Of a stretch of DNA of 64,000 nt, positions 35,836 through 44,622 are shown in pieces. Source of the stretch: Ensifer sp. MPMI2T (GTDB taxonomy: Bacteria; Pseudomonadota; Alphaproteobacteria; Rhizobiales; Rhizobiaceae); the NCBI RefSeq assembly GCF_004827385.1, contig NZ_SRXN01000014.1, forward strand, positions 62,001 through 126,000, in the 5' to 3' direction. The position numbers and the translations under genes are program-made. The notes under the pieces were generated by a model. It had not been told where the DNA came from. It saw nothing but the letters and a program-made list of their open reading frames with translations, and ran no database searches. Position 1 is the stretch's first letter, and the number at the start of each line of letters is the position of its first letter.

Positions 35836-36806
35836 TGTCCAGCAACGCCATTCGACAGCTCGCTCGAGACCGCTCCCTTTTCGTCCCGGCCGGTCTGTTC
35901 ATCGTGCTCCTCGCCGCGGTCGCGACACGCGGCCACGGGCTCTTCACAATGAACGGTATCGCCGGCGCGATCCTCGTCGCCACGCCACTCATCCTCACGG
36001 CGCTTGCCATCACGCCTATCGTGATGGCGGGCAGGGGAGCCGTCGACCTTTCGGTCGGACCCCTGATGGGTTTCATCAATGTTACCCTGATCACTTGGCT
36101 CGTCGGAAACGGCGTCACCAATCCCGTTGCGGTCATCGGGTGGGCGATCGGACTTGGAGCAGCTTTCCAGCTTATACAGGCTCTGGTGATCATCTACGTC
36201 CGGGTCGCGCCAATCATCGTTACGCTCTCCGGGTTCCTCGTACTTTCCGGCATCAATCTGATGGTCATGTCACGGCCCGGAGGTGTCGCTCCAGACTGGA
36301 TGTTGAGTTGGGGTGCCGGCACGAGTGTTTTCTCCCCCGTCCTCTTTCTGCTCCTGGTGGCATATGTCGTTTGGGCTGGTCTCCGGCGGACGATGTTCTA
36401 TCGCAATCTTCGCATGACCGGTTCGGATGAACGGATGGCGTACACGAGCGGGGTGCCCGTCGATACGGTCCGCATCATCGCTCATGTCGTCGGGGGCGCC
36501 TTCACCGGGCTTGCCGCTCTGAGCTACACCTCGCTCATTTCTTCGGGCGATCCAACTCAGGGGAGCACTTATACACTTCAGGCCGTTACGGCGCTGGTAC
36601 TTGGTGGCGCGAGCCTGTCCGGTGGGCGTGGTGGAGCATTGGGTTCGACCCTCGGTGCCATCAACATGTTCCTGATTTCCTATCTGCTTTCTACCTTCAA
36701 CTTCGGCACCGTGTCCGGCTTCGTAACGCAGATGGCATTCGGCCTAATCCTAGTTGGATCGTTGCTCGTCAACGTCTTCGTGATCTGCCGGCGAGCCGCC
36801 GCTTGA
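35832..36806 (+). CDS. Ribose-type ABC transporter permease (system 2, first)
   Basis: This 324-aa membrane protein of the RbsC family has about eight to ten hydrophobic segments, the GRGAVDLSVGPLMGFI motif and the C-terminal VLGGASLSGGRGG stretch. Its ATG overlaps the ATPase stop. It pairs with the next permease to make a heterodimeric channel, which is unusual compared with the one-permease system at 10.9 kb. Confidence 0.9.
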   Translation: MMSSNAIRQLARDRSLFVPAGLFIVLLAAVATRGHGLFTMNGIAGAILVATPLILTALAITPIVMAGRGAVDLSVGPLMGFINVTLITWLVGNGVTNPVAVIGWAIGLGAAFQLIQALVIIYVRVAPIIVTLSGFLVLSGINLMVMSRPGGVAPDWMLSWGAGTSVFSPVLFLLLVAYVVWAGLRRTMFYRNLRMTGSDERMAYTSGVPVDTVRIIAHVVGGAFTGLAALSYTSLISSGDPTQGSTYTLQAVTALVLGGASLSGGRGGALGSTLGAINMFLISYLLSTFNFGTVSGFVTQMAFGLILVGSLLVNVFVICRRAAA

Positions 36807-36819
36807 GAGGACAACGAAA

Positions 36820-37839
36820 ATGGTTTCCACGGTCATGAAGACTGACACCGGCGTGACGATGCGGTCGAACCCGCTCCGTACCTACAAAGGCATCTCGATC
36901 GGTTTCGGATTGCTCGCCTGCCTGCTCGTGCTCGGTGCGCTCCTCGTTCCGGGCTTCGTATCGTCGCAGAACGCGCGTTCGATCCTTCTACTTGCCGCCT
37001 TCCTCGGGCTCGCGTCGATCGGACAAACGCTGTGCGCACTGGTGGGAGCGCTGGATCTTTCCACTCCGTACATCATCGGGGGGGCCAACATTCTTTTGCC
37101 AAGCCTAATGGTGGCAGGGTTGCCGGCTCCCTTAGCCATGCTTCTGGTGTTGTTGCTAGGCGCCCTTGTCGGCGCCACCAACGGCGCCCTGAGTTTCAAG
37201 CTTCAGGGCCAAGCACTGATTATGTCGCTCGGGGTGGGCTTCGCCGCGGTCGGGGCGGTACAGATCTACACGTCGCTGGGTTCGCAGTTCGGTGGCACAG
37301 TATTCGCCCCCGTCCCCGAATGGCTGCGCAACATCTCAGCGTTCAACGGGAAATTTTTCGGCGTGCCGATCCCCCCGGTCATCATCATTTGGGCTGTCGT
37401 CGCCATCGCGCTGGGCTGGCTCATGCACAATACCTGGTTCGGGCGTAGCATCTACGCCATCGGGGGAAGTCGGACTGCTGCCGCGCGCCTCGGAATCTCC
37501 GAGTTCAAGGTCTGGACGGTGATCCATAGCGTCAGCGGCGCGATGTCGGCGATCACAGGCATGCTGCTTCTCGGCTTTTCGGGCGGCGGGTTCGTCGGGG
37601 TCGGGGATCCGTACCTGTTTACGACCGTGGCTGCGGTTGTAATTGGTGGAACGTCGCTGCTTGGTGGGGCAGGCGGTTACGGCGCCACAGTTCTCGGCGT
37701 CCTCGTGCTTACCGTGTTGACGTCGCTTCTTGTGGGCCTCGGCCTCAGTTTCCCTGCCCAGCAGGCGGTCGTCGGCCTACTGATTGTGCCTATGGTCGCG
37801 ATCTACGCCCGATCGCCCCACATACGAAATCAGATTTGA
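36820..37839 (+). CDS. Ribose-type ABC transporter permease (system 2, second)
   Basis: This 339-aa RbsC-family membrane protein has VGALDLSTPYIIGG in place of the usual DLSVG motif and VVIGGTSLLGGAGGYG near the C terminus. It lies 13 bp after the first permease. GAGAGGACAACGAAA precedes the ATG; an in-frame ATG 15 bp on is an alternative start. It completes importer system 2. Confidence 0.88.
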   Translation: MVSTVMKTDTGVTMRSNPLRTYKGISIGFGLLACLLVLGALLVPGFVSSQNARSILLLAAFLGLASIGQTLCALVGALDLSTPYIIGGANILLPSLMVAGLPAPLAMLLVLLLGALVGATNGALSFKLQGQALIMSLGVGFAAVGAVQIYTSLGSQFGGTVFAPVPEWLRNISAFNGKFFGVPIPPVIIIWAVVAIALGWLMHNTWFGRSIYAIGGSRTAAARLGISEFKVWTVIHSVSGAMSAITGMLLLGFSGGGFVGVGDPYLFTTVAAVVIGGTSLLGGAGGYGATVLGVLVLTVLTSLLVGLGLSFPAQQAVVGLLIVPMVAIYARSPHIRNQI

Positions 37840-37870
37840 AACTACAGGTAGGCCTTCGAAAGGAACACTG

Positions 37871-39358
37871 ATGGCTGTCTCCAACACTCTTCTCAACCGT
37901 CTAAAGGATCCTTCTCTCGTACGTGAAGAAATGCTCGTGGGAGGCGTCTGGCAGCGGGATGGAGCAGGCGGCGAACGGATTGAGGTGCAGAATCCCTCCA
38001 CTCTCGACATCCTTGCATCGCTTCCCAGCGCCAACCTGGACGATGTGCGCGTTGCCATCAACGTCGCGAAGGGGGCACAGAAAAAGTGGGCAGCCCGCTC
38101 TGGGAAAGAGCGCGCCGCGATCATGCGGAAATTTTATGATCTCGTTGTGGAGAACGCTGAAGACCTCGCCGTAATCCTGACGTCCGAAATGGGCAAACCG
38201 CTTGCCGAAGCTCGCGGTGAGGTGGCTTACGGCGCATCTTACATCGAATGGTTCGGTGAAGAGGCGAAGCGTGTCTACGGTGACACAATTCCGGGCCACC
38301 ATGCCGACAAGCGTCTTCTGGTCCTCAAACAGCCCGTCGGTGTCGTCGCCGCTATTGCGCCGTGGAACTTCCCATCCGCGATGGTCGCCCGCAAGGTCGC
38401 GCCGGCTCTCGCCTCCGGATGCGCGATCGTGTTCAAGCCTGCCGCAGAGACCCCGCTTTCGGCTCTCGCGCTCGCAAACCTCGCCGAACGCGCTGGAGTT
38501 CCATCGGGTCTATTCAGCGTCATCCCTACAAGAAACGCCCGGATGTTCGGGGAGGAAGTGTGCTCGAACCCGATCGTCAAAAAGCTGACGTTCACCGGTT
38601 CCACGGAAGTCGGGCGGATCCTGATGACACAGGGCGCACAGAAGATCATGAAGCTGAGTCTCGAACTCGGCGGTAACGCTCCCTTCATCGTCTTCGACGA
38701 TGCGGACCTCGACGAAGCGGTGGAGGGAGCGATGCTGTCCAAGTTCCGGAACGCCGGGCAGACATGCGTCTGCGCTAATCGCCTGTATGTCCAGAGCGGC
38801 ATCTACGACAAGTTCGTGGAGAAGCTGGCCAGCCGCGTAGCAGCTCTTAAAGTCTCAGACGGTTTTGAAGATGGAGCGACGATCGGCCCGTTGATTAATG
38901 ACGAGGCAGTGACGAAGCTCTACAACCATATCGAGGACGCGGTTAACCGCGGAGCATCCGTCGTCGTCGGCGGCGAAAGACATCAGAACGGCGGGACCTT
39001 TGTCCAGCCGACGCTTCTGTCTGGAGCGACAAAGGACATGAAGGTTGCTCGCGAGGAAACGTTCGCGCCGCTTGCGCCGGTCTTCAAATTCGAGAGCGTC
39101 GATGAAGTCATCGAGCTCGCAAATGATACGGAGTTTGGCCTTGCCGCATATTTCTATGCGAACGACCTTCGCAACGTCTGGAAGGTCACCGAGGCACTTG
39201 AATACGGCATGGTCGGCGTGAACACGGGCCTAATCTCCACCGAAGTGGCTCCGTTTGGAGGAGTGAAGCAGTCGGGCTTCGGCCGCGAGGGCTCGAAGTA
39301 CGGCATGGACGACTTCCTGTCCATGAAATACGTCTGCCTCGGCGGCATCCCCGCGTGA
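37871..39358 (+). CDS. NAD(P)-dependent aldehyde dehydrogenase (succinate-semialdehyde dehydrogenase-like)
   Basis: This 495-aa ALDH has the cofactor strand APWNFPSAM, FTGSTEVG, the general base Glu in LELGGNAP and the nucleophile Cys299 in GQTCVCANR. It is closest in pattern to GabD-type enzymes, which oxidise short semialdehydes to acids. The start at ATG 37871 follows AGGAACACTG; the upstream in-frame extension overlaps the permease. It follows importer system 2 in the same operon, so it likely oxidises an aldehyde formed from the imported compound by one of the alcohol dehydrogenases. Confidence 0.92.
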   Translation: MAVSNTLLNRLKDPSLVREEMLVGGVWQRDGAGGERIEVQNPSTLDILASLPSANLDDVRVAINVAKGAQKKWAARSGKERAAIMRKFYDLVVENAEDLAVILTSEMGKPLAEARGEVAYGASYIEWFGEEAKRVYGDTIPGHHADKRLLVLKQPVGVVAAIAPWNFPSAMVARKVAPALASGCAIVFKPAAETPLSALALANLAERAGVPSGLFSVIPTRNARMFGEEVCSNPIVKKLTFTGSTEVGRILMTQGAQKIMKLSLELGGNAPFIVFDDADLDEAVEGAMLSKFRNAGQTCVCANRLYVQSGIYDKFVEKLASRVAALKVSDGFEDGATIGPLINDEAVTKLYNHIEDAVNRGASVVVGGERHQNGGTFVQPTLLSGATKDMKVAREETFAPLAPVFKFESVDEVIELANDTEFGLAAYFYANDLRNVWKVTEALEYGMVGVNTGLISTEVAPFGGVKQSGFGREGSKYGMDDFLSMKYVCLGGIPA

Positions 39359-39363
39359 TGCAA

Positions 39364-39400
39364 CTCAAGGAGGTGCGCCAAAGGCGTGCCTCCTTGTGAG
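39364..39400 (+). terminator. Probable terminator hairpin after the aldehyde dehydrogenase
   Basis: CTCAAGGAGG pairs with CCTCCTTG-GAG around a GCGCC/GGCGT inner stem and an AAA loop, six bases after the stop codon. The stem is long and GC-rich but no T run follows, so it may act with Rho or as an mRNA 3' stabiliser. Confidence 0.5.
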
Positions 39401-39516
39401 GCGCTGTCGGCAAGTGAATAGCCGCTAACCCAAACGACCGCGCGGGGACTCCAACTTATTCAAATCTCAGAGTGGGACTGGAGCTCAACCGCTCCTCAAT
39501 CGCAAGGGGTTGCCAT

Positions 39517-39714
39517 ATGTCAGATCAAGCATCTGCCGAACACCTCAATAAGATCGCCCGGCGCGACCATGATTTCTCGGCTTTCTACAACCACGACGAC
39601 TTCGTCGAGGAAAGAGCCGATGGCGTCGATCTCACCGCCCGCACAAGCGTCGAGGGCGCCAGTGGGTTCGGTCGGGTAAACGCATCACGCGTGAAGTTGG
39701 TTGACGACATCTAA
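39517..39714 (+). CDS. Small hypothetical protein, doubtful
   Basis: This is a 65-codon frame with AAGGGG eight bases before the ATG. The product is acidic and hydrophilic, with no membrane segment and no recognisable family. It lies in an eroded stretch between the aldehyde dehydrogenase and the chimeric MBL gene, so it could equally be a fragment of a lost gene. Confidence 0.25.
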   Translation: MSDQASAEHLNKIARRDHDFSAFYNHDDFVEERADGVDLTARTSVEGASGFGRVNASRVKLVDDI

Positions 39715-39837
39715 AGCGAAGATTTCTACTGGAAACCGCGCCCGTTCAGGAGGCCGACAAAACAACTTCCCCAACAGTTTTCGGGATTCCCCCACTGCGG
39801 TTACTCGGCTCCAGGCAGGCAGCGCGGCTAGGAATTT

Positions 39838-39878
39838 GTCGGGCGGGACGGCTACACACGAATGCCATCCCGCCCGAC
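39838..39878. repeat. Long inverted repeat (hairpin)
   Basis: GTCGGGCGGGA and TCCCGCCCGAC form a perfect 11-bp inverted repeat around a loop that itself carries GGC/GCC. There is no T tract. It may be a bidirectional terminator or the scar of a mobile element; it sits in the eroded spacer upstream of the MBL gene. Confidence 0.55.
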
Positions 39879-39957
39879 CACGCCTTGGGTGCGTTAGACG
39901 TATGATTGCTGCCCCTCGGCAAGGGCCACCTCGATCAAGTAATGTCCGTTCTTAGTC

Positions 39958-40938
39958 GTGCGGCTTGAATATGAGTTCGCGTGGGTGCCGGACGCGCCTA
40001 CCAGCTCTCTCGTCTACGGTCGACACAACGTGGGGAACGAAAAGCTTCCGTACTGCTACACCCTTCTGAAGGGTCACGGGACGACGATTCTGTTGGACTG
40101 CGGCGTGAACTACGTCTCCCACGGGCGCGAATTCATGGAGCGCTTCAACGTTCAGAACTGGTTCTCGCCCAAGGAAGTCCTCGCCGAGGTCGGCTGTACT
40201 CCCAAGGAGATCGATCACGTGATCCTGACGCATGCCCATTTCGACCACATGGGTGGTTTGGAACTTTTCCCCAACGCGAACTTCCACATCCAGCAGGAAG
40301 AGCTCGCGGCACGGGTTTCGATGATGGCGCTGGACCGGCGCTTCCGGTGGCTGCTCACAGCCACCGATACCGGGGACATGCTCTGCGCAGTTCAACTAGC
40401 CCGGGAGGGACGAATGCGCGGCATTGACGGCAATGTCGACAACATTTTCCCTGGGATCGACGTCAGGATCGCGCGCGCACTTATACCGCCGGGTCGCAAT
40501 ATGACATCATCCGTAACGATCGAGGATGTCTTTGTCTACACAGGCGACTTACTCTATCGTCATGACAATATGAATGGGGGCATCGCCGGTGACCCGATGT
40601 ATCTCCCGGTCGGCCTCGCCTTTGGCAGTCAAACGAAGCTCATCTTTGCGACCCATGAGATCATGAAGTGCACCGACTTCGACATGCGTCGAGTTCTTAT
40701 GCCACATGAGCCCGCAATGACCAGCATGTTCCGTCGTCCCCTTCTGGCGCGCGAAGTCGATGAGCTCATCGTCGCTCTGGAGATTTGGCGTGGGAGACGT
40801 CTCGGCATCCATGTATCTGCTGAGAGCGTTGGTCCGAAACAACTGCCGCGCCAGCCGCATACCGCCCACCAGTACCTTTTGATCCGTCTCGTGCGTGAGA
40901 TAGTTGGGCTGGATCGCAGGAGGCTCGAAGACGTCTGA
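39958..40938 (+). pseudogene. Metallo-beta-lactamase fold hydrolase with chimeric 3' end
   Basis: Residues 1 to about 256 are a lactonase-like MBL protein with HAHFDH at 92-97, a TGDLLYRHD strand and GLAFGSQTKLI, closely parallel to the intact gene at 6330-7196. After about 40725 the frame runs through the antisense of a GMC oxidoreductase gene, so the last 70 residues are not MBL-derived. At the 5' end the frame opens with GTG at 39958 but no ribosome binding site is visible, and the natural start may be lost. I regard it as a deletion-junction pseudogene, though all zinc-binding residues are still encoded. Confidence 0.75.
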
Positions 40939-41607
40939 CGATTTGATATGGACGAAACCGAGACTATCCGGACGCTCCTGCCAGATGCCGAGTGTCAGGC
41001 CGGGATGCGTGTCGAGCAACCCGACCACGCCCTCTCGGAAAGTTGCCGGCGCGCACGCGAACTCAAGGTCAGGCCTCGGCAACGAATCCCCAGTTCGACG
41101 GCGGCATCGATCAGGGCATCGCTTACGGGATGGTGCCAATCCAGATCGGTGATCGGCAGCTCGCCGTCACGTCCTCGATACCGTTCATCAGCATTGCCGA
41201 TACGACGCTCCGATCTTTTGAAGTAGGGCAGGATTTCATTGTAGCTCCACCCAGGATCTCCTTCGGCGGCACAGTTGTCGTAGTCCACGGCCTGACCGCG
41301 GACACAATTGAGACCGTTGATTGAACTCGATCCTCCAAGCACTCGTCCTTGTGGCAGGGAGAAGCTCCTGTTATTCGTGCCCGGGTTCGGCTCGGACATG
41401 AAGTTCCAGGTGAGTCTGTTGCTGTAGATGTTCCTGATATAACCGGCGGGGATATGGATCATCGGATTGATGTCCTTTGGACCCGCTTCGAGAAGGCAGA
41501 CTTTGACGCCCGCCTCCACTCAATCGATTGGTGACGACACACCCAGTCGTTCCGCCTCCGACGACGATGTAATCGAAGGTCTCTCTTTTAAGCGGTGCCT
41601 TAACCAT
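40730..41607 (-). pseudogene. GMC oxidoreductase (choline dehydrogenase-like) remnant
   Basis: From ATG 41607 (GGGGGAGAA upstream) the FAD motif YIVVGGGTTGCVVTNRLS appears. A one-base insertion near 41520 shifts the frame, after which EAGVKVCLLEAGPKD and LPQGRVLGGSSSINGL continue in frame to about 41010. The central part of the enzyme is missing. C-terminal GMC sequence (FVHIKSSDVFEPPAIQPNYL, SDDELIDFARQKGTT) follows in yet another frame and stops abruptly near 40730, where MBL sequence begins on the other strand. The final HPVGTCRMG catalytic block is gone, so it cannot be functional. Confidence 0.85.
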
Positions 41608-41688
41608 TTCTCCCCCAAATGCATAACTTTCCCATGGCGCCGCAAGCGTCTTCGCGGCCCCGTATATTTCAACCGGAACGCCGAGAGC

Positions 41689-42795
41689 CTAATGGTTCGT
41701 GAGCAGGATTGGCTTGATGACCTTCCCACCTTCTGAGTCGGCCATCGCCTGGTTGATGTCGTCGAGACCGTAAAACTGGACGAGCTTGTCGAACGGGAAG
41801 CGACCTTGCCGCCAATATTCAATCAGCTGTGGAACGAATTCGGATGGAATGCTTTGCCCTTCTACGACGCCGACAAGGGTGCGGCCAAATAGGAAGTTGC
41901 CGATGTCGATCGTGCCCTCGGTGCCGAGGGCAGATGAGCCGACAAGCCCGCACGTTCCCGGCGTTCCAAGGCAATCGACGGCTTGGCGGAAAACTTTTGG
42001 TGAGCTCGTGCATTCCAGGCTGAAGTCCACGCCGGCTGTAGCGATCTCCTTGATGGCCTTGACACTGTCTACCCGGCGGGCATTGATCGTGTGCGTCGCG
42101 CCGAGTTCGAGGGCAAGCTCGAGACGTTCATCGTTGAGATCGACGACAACAATGGTCGTGCAGCCTGCGATCTTTGATGCCATGACTGCCGCCATCCCAA
42201 CCGCGCCGGCGCCGAAGATCGCAATAGAGGACCCGGGCTTGGGCTTGAGGCAGTTTAAAACCGCGCCCGCGCCCGTCTGGAGGCCGCAACCGAGCGGCCC
42301 GATGAGCTCGAGGGGCACGTCCTTGGAAATCTTAACCGCGTTCCGCTCGCTGGCGATGGCGTATGTCGCGAACGAGGACTGCTCGAAAAAGCAACCGCTA
42401 ATCTGCTTGCCATGGGTATCATGGATGGGGCAGGTGCCGTCGGGGCGGGTGCCGCGGAAGTTTCTGCCGAAGAAATCCTCGCAATAATAGGGCGTGCCGG
42501 TGAGGCACTTTTCGCACTTGCCGCAGTAGGCGTAGCTAAGAGCGACGTGATCACCGGGAACGAGTCCTCGGACTTCTCTCCCAACCGCCTCGACAACGCC
42601 GCTCCCTTCATGTCCAAGGACGACCGGTTGAGGCACGTCGTATCCCTGATCCCGGACGACCATGTCCGTATGACAGACGCCGGACGCGACGATCCGAACG
42701 AGGATCTCGTCCGCCCGCGGTTCATCAATTCCGATGCACTCTAAGACGAGAGGCTTCGCCTTCTCGCGTGAGATTGCAGCATACGCTTGCTTCAT
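41689..42795 (-). CDS. Zinc-dependent alcohol dehydrogenase (aryl-alcohol type)
   Basis: This 368-aa medium-chain dehydrogenase has the catalytic zinc ligands in GVCHTDM and GHEGSG, the structural zinc Cys cluster CGKCEKCLTGTPYYC and the cofactor motif GAGAVGMAA. The PLGCGLQTGAG segment is typical of the aryl-alcohol/class III-like group. It shares full architecture with the dehydrogenase at 48177. Operators B4 and B5 lie upstream, placing it in the region 2 regulon. Expected reaction is primary alcohol to aldehyde with NAD+; the aldehyde dehydrogenase at 37871 could act next. Confidence 0.92.
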   Translation of the reverse strand: MKQAYAAISREKAKPLVLECIGIDEPRADEILVRIVASGVCHTDMVVRDQGYDVPQPVVLGHEGSGVVEAVGREVRGLVPGDHVALSYAYCGKCEKCLTGTPYYCEDFFGRNFRGTRPDGTCPIHDTHGKQISGCFFEQSSFATYAIASERNAVKISKDVPLELIGPLGCGLQTGAGAVLNCLKPKPGSSIAIFGAGAVGMAAVMASKIAGCTTIVVVDLNDERLELALELGATHTINARRVDSVKAIKEIATAGVDFSLECTSSPKVFRQAVDCLGTPGTCGLVGSSALGTEGTIDIGNFLFGRTLVGVVEGQSIPSEFVPQLIEYWRQGRFPFDKLVQFYGLDDINQAMADSEGGKVIKPILLTNH

Positions 42796-42848
42796 AAAGA
42801 CAGGCTCCTCCAGATGCGCATCAGCGCAGATGCGCCAAAACTACGCGT

Positions 42849-42868
42849 CATCAGACAATCAGTCAATA
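42849..42868. promoter_or_regulatory. Operator B4 upstream of the leftward alcohol dehydrogenase
   Basis: On the reverse strand it reads TTGACTGATTGTCTGATG, matching the B2 and B6 core ATTGTCTGAT, about 55 bp ahead of the start codon. Confidence 0.55.
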
Positions 42869-42997
42869 GATTCGAATTCCTTGCATCGGGCCGCGGTTCC
42901 TCGAGGCGTTCCACCCCTTGAAGTTACCGGGAATGCAGGCAGTTGGCGCAACCAGCGACACAGCGGGGCGTAATAAAGGCGCTATCACAGATGCGGG

Positions 42998-43015
42998 ATT
43001 GACAGATTAACAGAC
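42998..43015. promoter_or_regulatory. Operator B5 ahead of a truncated ADH fragment
   Basis: TTGACAGATTAACAGA keeps the left half of the B motif and a shortened right half. It lies about 50 bp before the ADH stub at 43067, as if that lost gene had belonged to the same regulon. Confidence 0.45.
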
Positions 43016-43066
43016 GAAAAATAGCTTTTTCCACGAGGAAGCAACTGCACATCGGGAGGGGCCGGA

Positions 43067-43204
43067 ATGTTCGAAGCGCCGAAAGCGTGGTCCAGTCGAT
43101 CAATGAAAGCAGCGCCGATCGAGGGGATAAGGGGACGAATCTCGGTCACGGAGCTCAAGATTCCGGAGCTCGAGCCAGACGACGCTCTTGTGAGGCCAAG
43201 GTAG
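43067..43204 (+). pseudogene. N-terminal stub of a medium-chain alcohol/sorbitol dehydrogenase
   Basis: From residue 13 the 45-codon frame reads MKAAPIEGIRGRISV then LKIPELEPDDALVR, the first strands of a zinc-type medium-chain dehydrogenase. It then stops where the CGxD catalytic Cys segment should follow. GGGAGGGG lies before the ATG. It is a leftover after deletion of the rest of the gene. Confidence 0.7.
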
Positions 43205-43348
43205 ACAATTTGGCTGCCTTTCCGGGTGTGTTCCAACCTAGATGATTGTCCTATTGTCTAATGCATCCGCAGAAGATTACAAAAGCGAAAGAAAAACACG
43301 GAGTTATCCACACATTCGGCACCCATGTGATCATTAATCTCTAAAAAT

Positions 43349-43376
43349 ATTGACAGATTGTCTGCCGATTTATAAT
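43349..43376. promoter_or_regulatory. Operator B6 within the promoter of importer system 3
   Basis: TTGACAGATTGTCTGCCGATT followed by TATAAT gives a -35/-10 pair with a short 15-bp spacer and the operator core in between. A further half-site, TATCAGACAAAC, lies at 43437-43448, between promoter and start codon. Confidence 0.65.
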
Positions 43377-43479
43377 GATGCTCGTCGCCGTTCTGAGGAG
43401 AGTCCGGCAACGGCTGGAGACCAGTGGCTCTCGCACTATCAGACAAACTGGCCGCCGGGGGGCGGTAGAGGAGGAACCT

Positions 43480-44568
43480 ATGAATAGACGTACATTCCTG
43501 CAGGCGGGTAGCGCTTTGCTCGCCGCCGGCGCGTTCGGCGTGCCGACCATTCTTCGGGCGGCCAACGATATCAATATTCTTCCCGACACTTGGCCGTCCG
43601 AGGGCGATAACCTAATCGTTGAGGCGGGCAAGTTCGCGAAGGCCGGTCCCTGGAAGATCGGCCACAGCCACTACGGTCTCGCCGGGTCGACCCACACCTA
43701 CCAGACCGCCTTTGAAGCGGAATACGAGATCACTCGCAACAAGGACCGCGTCACCGACTATCAGTTCCGCAGCGCGGACTTGAACCCGTCCAAGCAGGTC
43801 GCCGACATTGAAGACCTCATCGCACAGAAGGTGGACGCGATCATCATCGCTCCGCTGACTACGGGGTCGGCCGTGGAAGGTATCAAGAAGGCGAAGGCAG
43901 CGGGCATTCCGACCGTGGTCTACCTGGGCCGCGTTGATACCGAGGATTTCACCGTCCAGGTGCAGGGCGACGACTTCTACTTCGGACGCGTGATGGCTCA
44001 GTTCCTTGTCGACAAGCTCGGCAACAAGGGCAAGGTTTGGGTCCTACGCGGCGTTGCCGGCCATCCGATCGATGCCGACCGCTACAGCGGCGCCATGGAA
44101 GTCTTCAGCAAGTCCGGACTTCAGATTACCTCGACACAGCACGGCAGCTGGTCATACGAGGATTCCAAGAAAATCGCCGAAAATCTGTATCTGTCCGACC
44201 CTGACGTCGCCGGCGTTTGGACTGATGGCGCGAACATGTCGCTCGGTGTTCTGGATGCCCTTCAAGAAGCCGGTGCCGCAACGATACCGCCGATCACCGG
44301 CGAAGCGCTGAATGGGTGGATGCGCCGTTGGCACGACGAAAAGCTGTCGTCAATCGGACCGATTTGCCCGCCGGCGCTCTCCACCGCCGCGCTACGCGCC
44401 GCGTTCTCGCTTCTCGAAGGGAAGCCGATCAACCGCAACTGGACGAACCGTCCCAAGCCGATCACCGACGAGACACTCTCCCAGTTTTACAGGGCAGATC
44501 TCACTGACGGCTATTGGGCTCCGACCGAAATGCCGAACGAGAAGCTGCTCGAATACTTCAAGGCCTGA
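43480..44568 (+). CDS. Ribose-type ABC transporter, solute-binding protein (system 3)
   Basis: This 362-aa binding protein starts MNRRTFLQAGSALLAAGAFG, a twin-arginine-like signal, which would mean export in folded form; a Sec alternative is possible. The mature part is of the Periplasmic_binding_4 type (IGHSHYGLAGSTHTYQTAF, KVDAIIIAPLTTGSA). GAGGAACCT precedes the ATG. It is the first gene of importer system 3, under operator B6. The ligand is unknown. Confidence 0.9.
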   Translation: MNRRTFLQAGSALLAAGAFGVPTILRAANDINILPDTWPSEGDNLIVEAGKFAKAGPWKIGHSHYGLAGSTHTYQTAFEAEYEITRNKDRVTDYQFRSADLNPSKQVADIEDLIAQKVDAIIIAPLTTGSAVEGIKKAKAAGIPTVVYLGRVDTEDFTVQVQGDDFYFGRVMAQFLVDKLGNKGKVWVLRGVAGHPIDADRYSGAMEVFSKSGLQITSTQHGSWSYEDSKKIAENLYLSDPDVAGVWTDGANMSLGVLDALQEAGAATIPPITGEALNGWMRRWHDEKLSSIGPICPPALSTAALRAAFSLLEGKPINRNWTNRPKPITDETLSQFYRADLTDGYWAPTEMPNEKLLEYFKA

Positions 44569-44576
44569 AGCAAGCC

Positions 44577-44597
44577 GGGCGCGGATTTTCCGCGCCC
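44577..44597 (+). promoter_or_regulatory. Intercistronic hairpin after the solute-binding protein gene
   Basis: GGGCGCGGA and TCCGCGCCC form a perfect 9-bp stem with a TTT loop, 8 bp after the binding-protein stop. No T run follows. The placement equals that of the hairpins at 9816, 34200 and 54226. Confidence 0.7.
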
Positions 44598-44622
44598 AAC
44601 CTCAAACAAAATGGAAGCTTTC

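Noticed and set aside
42985-43236. An 83-codon minus-strand frame between the divergent promoters
   Set aside because: It is antisense to the recognisable ADH stub on the plus strand, and its sequence has no family features.
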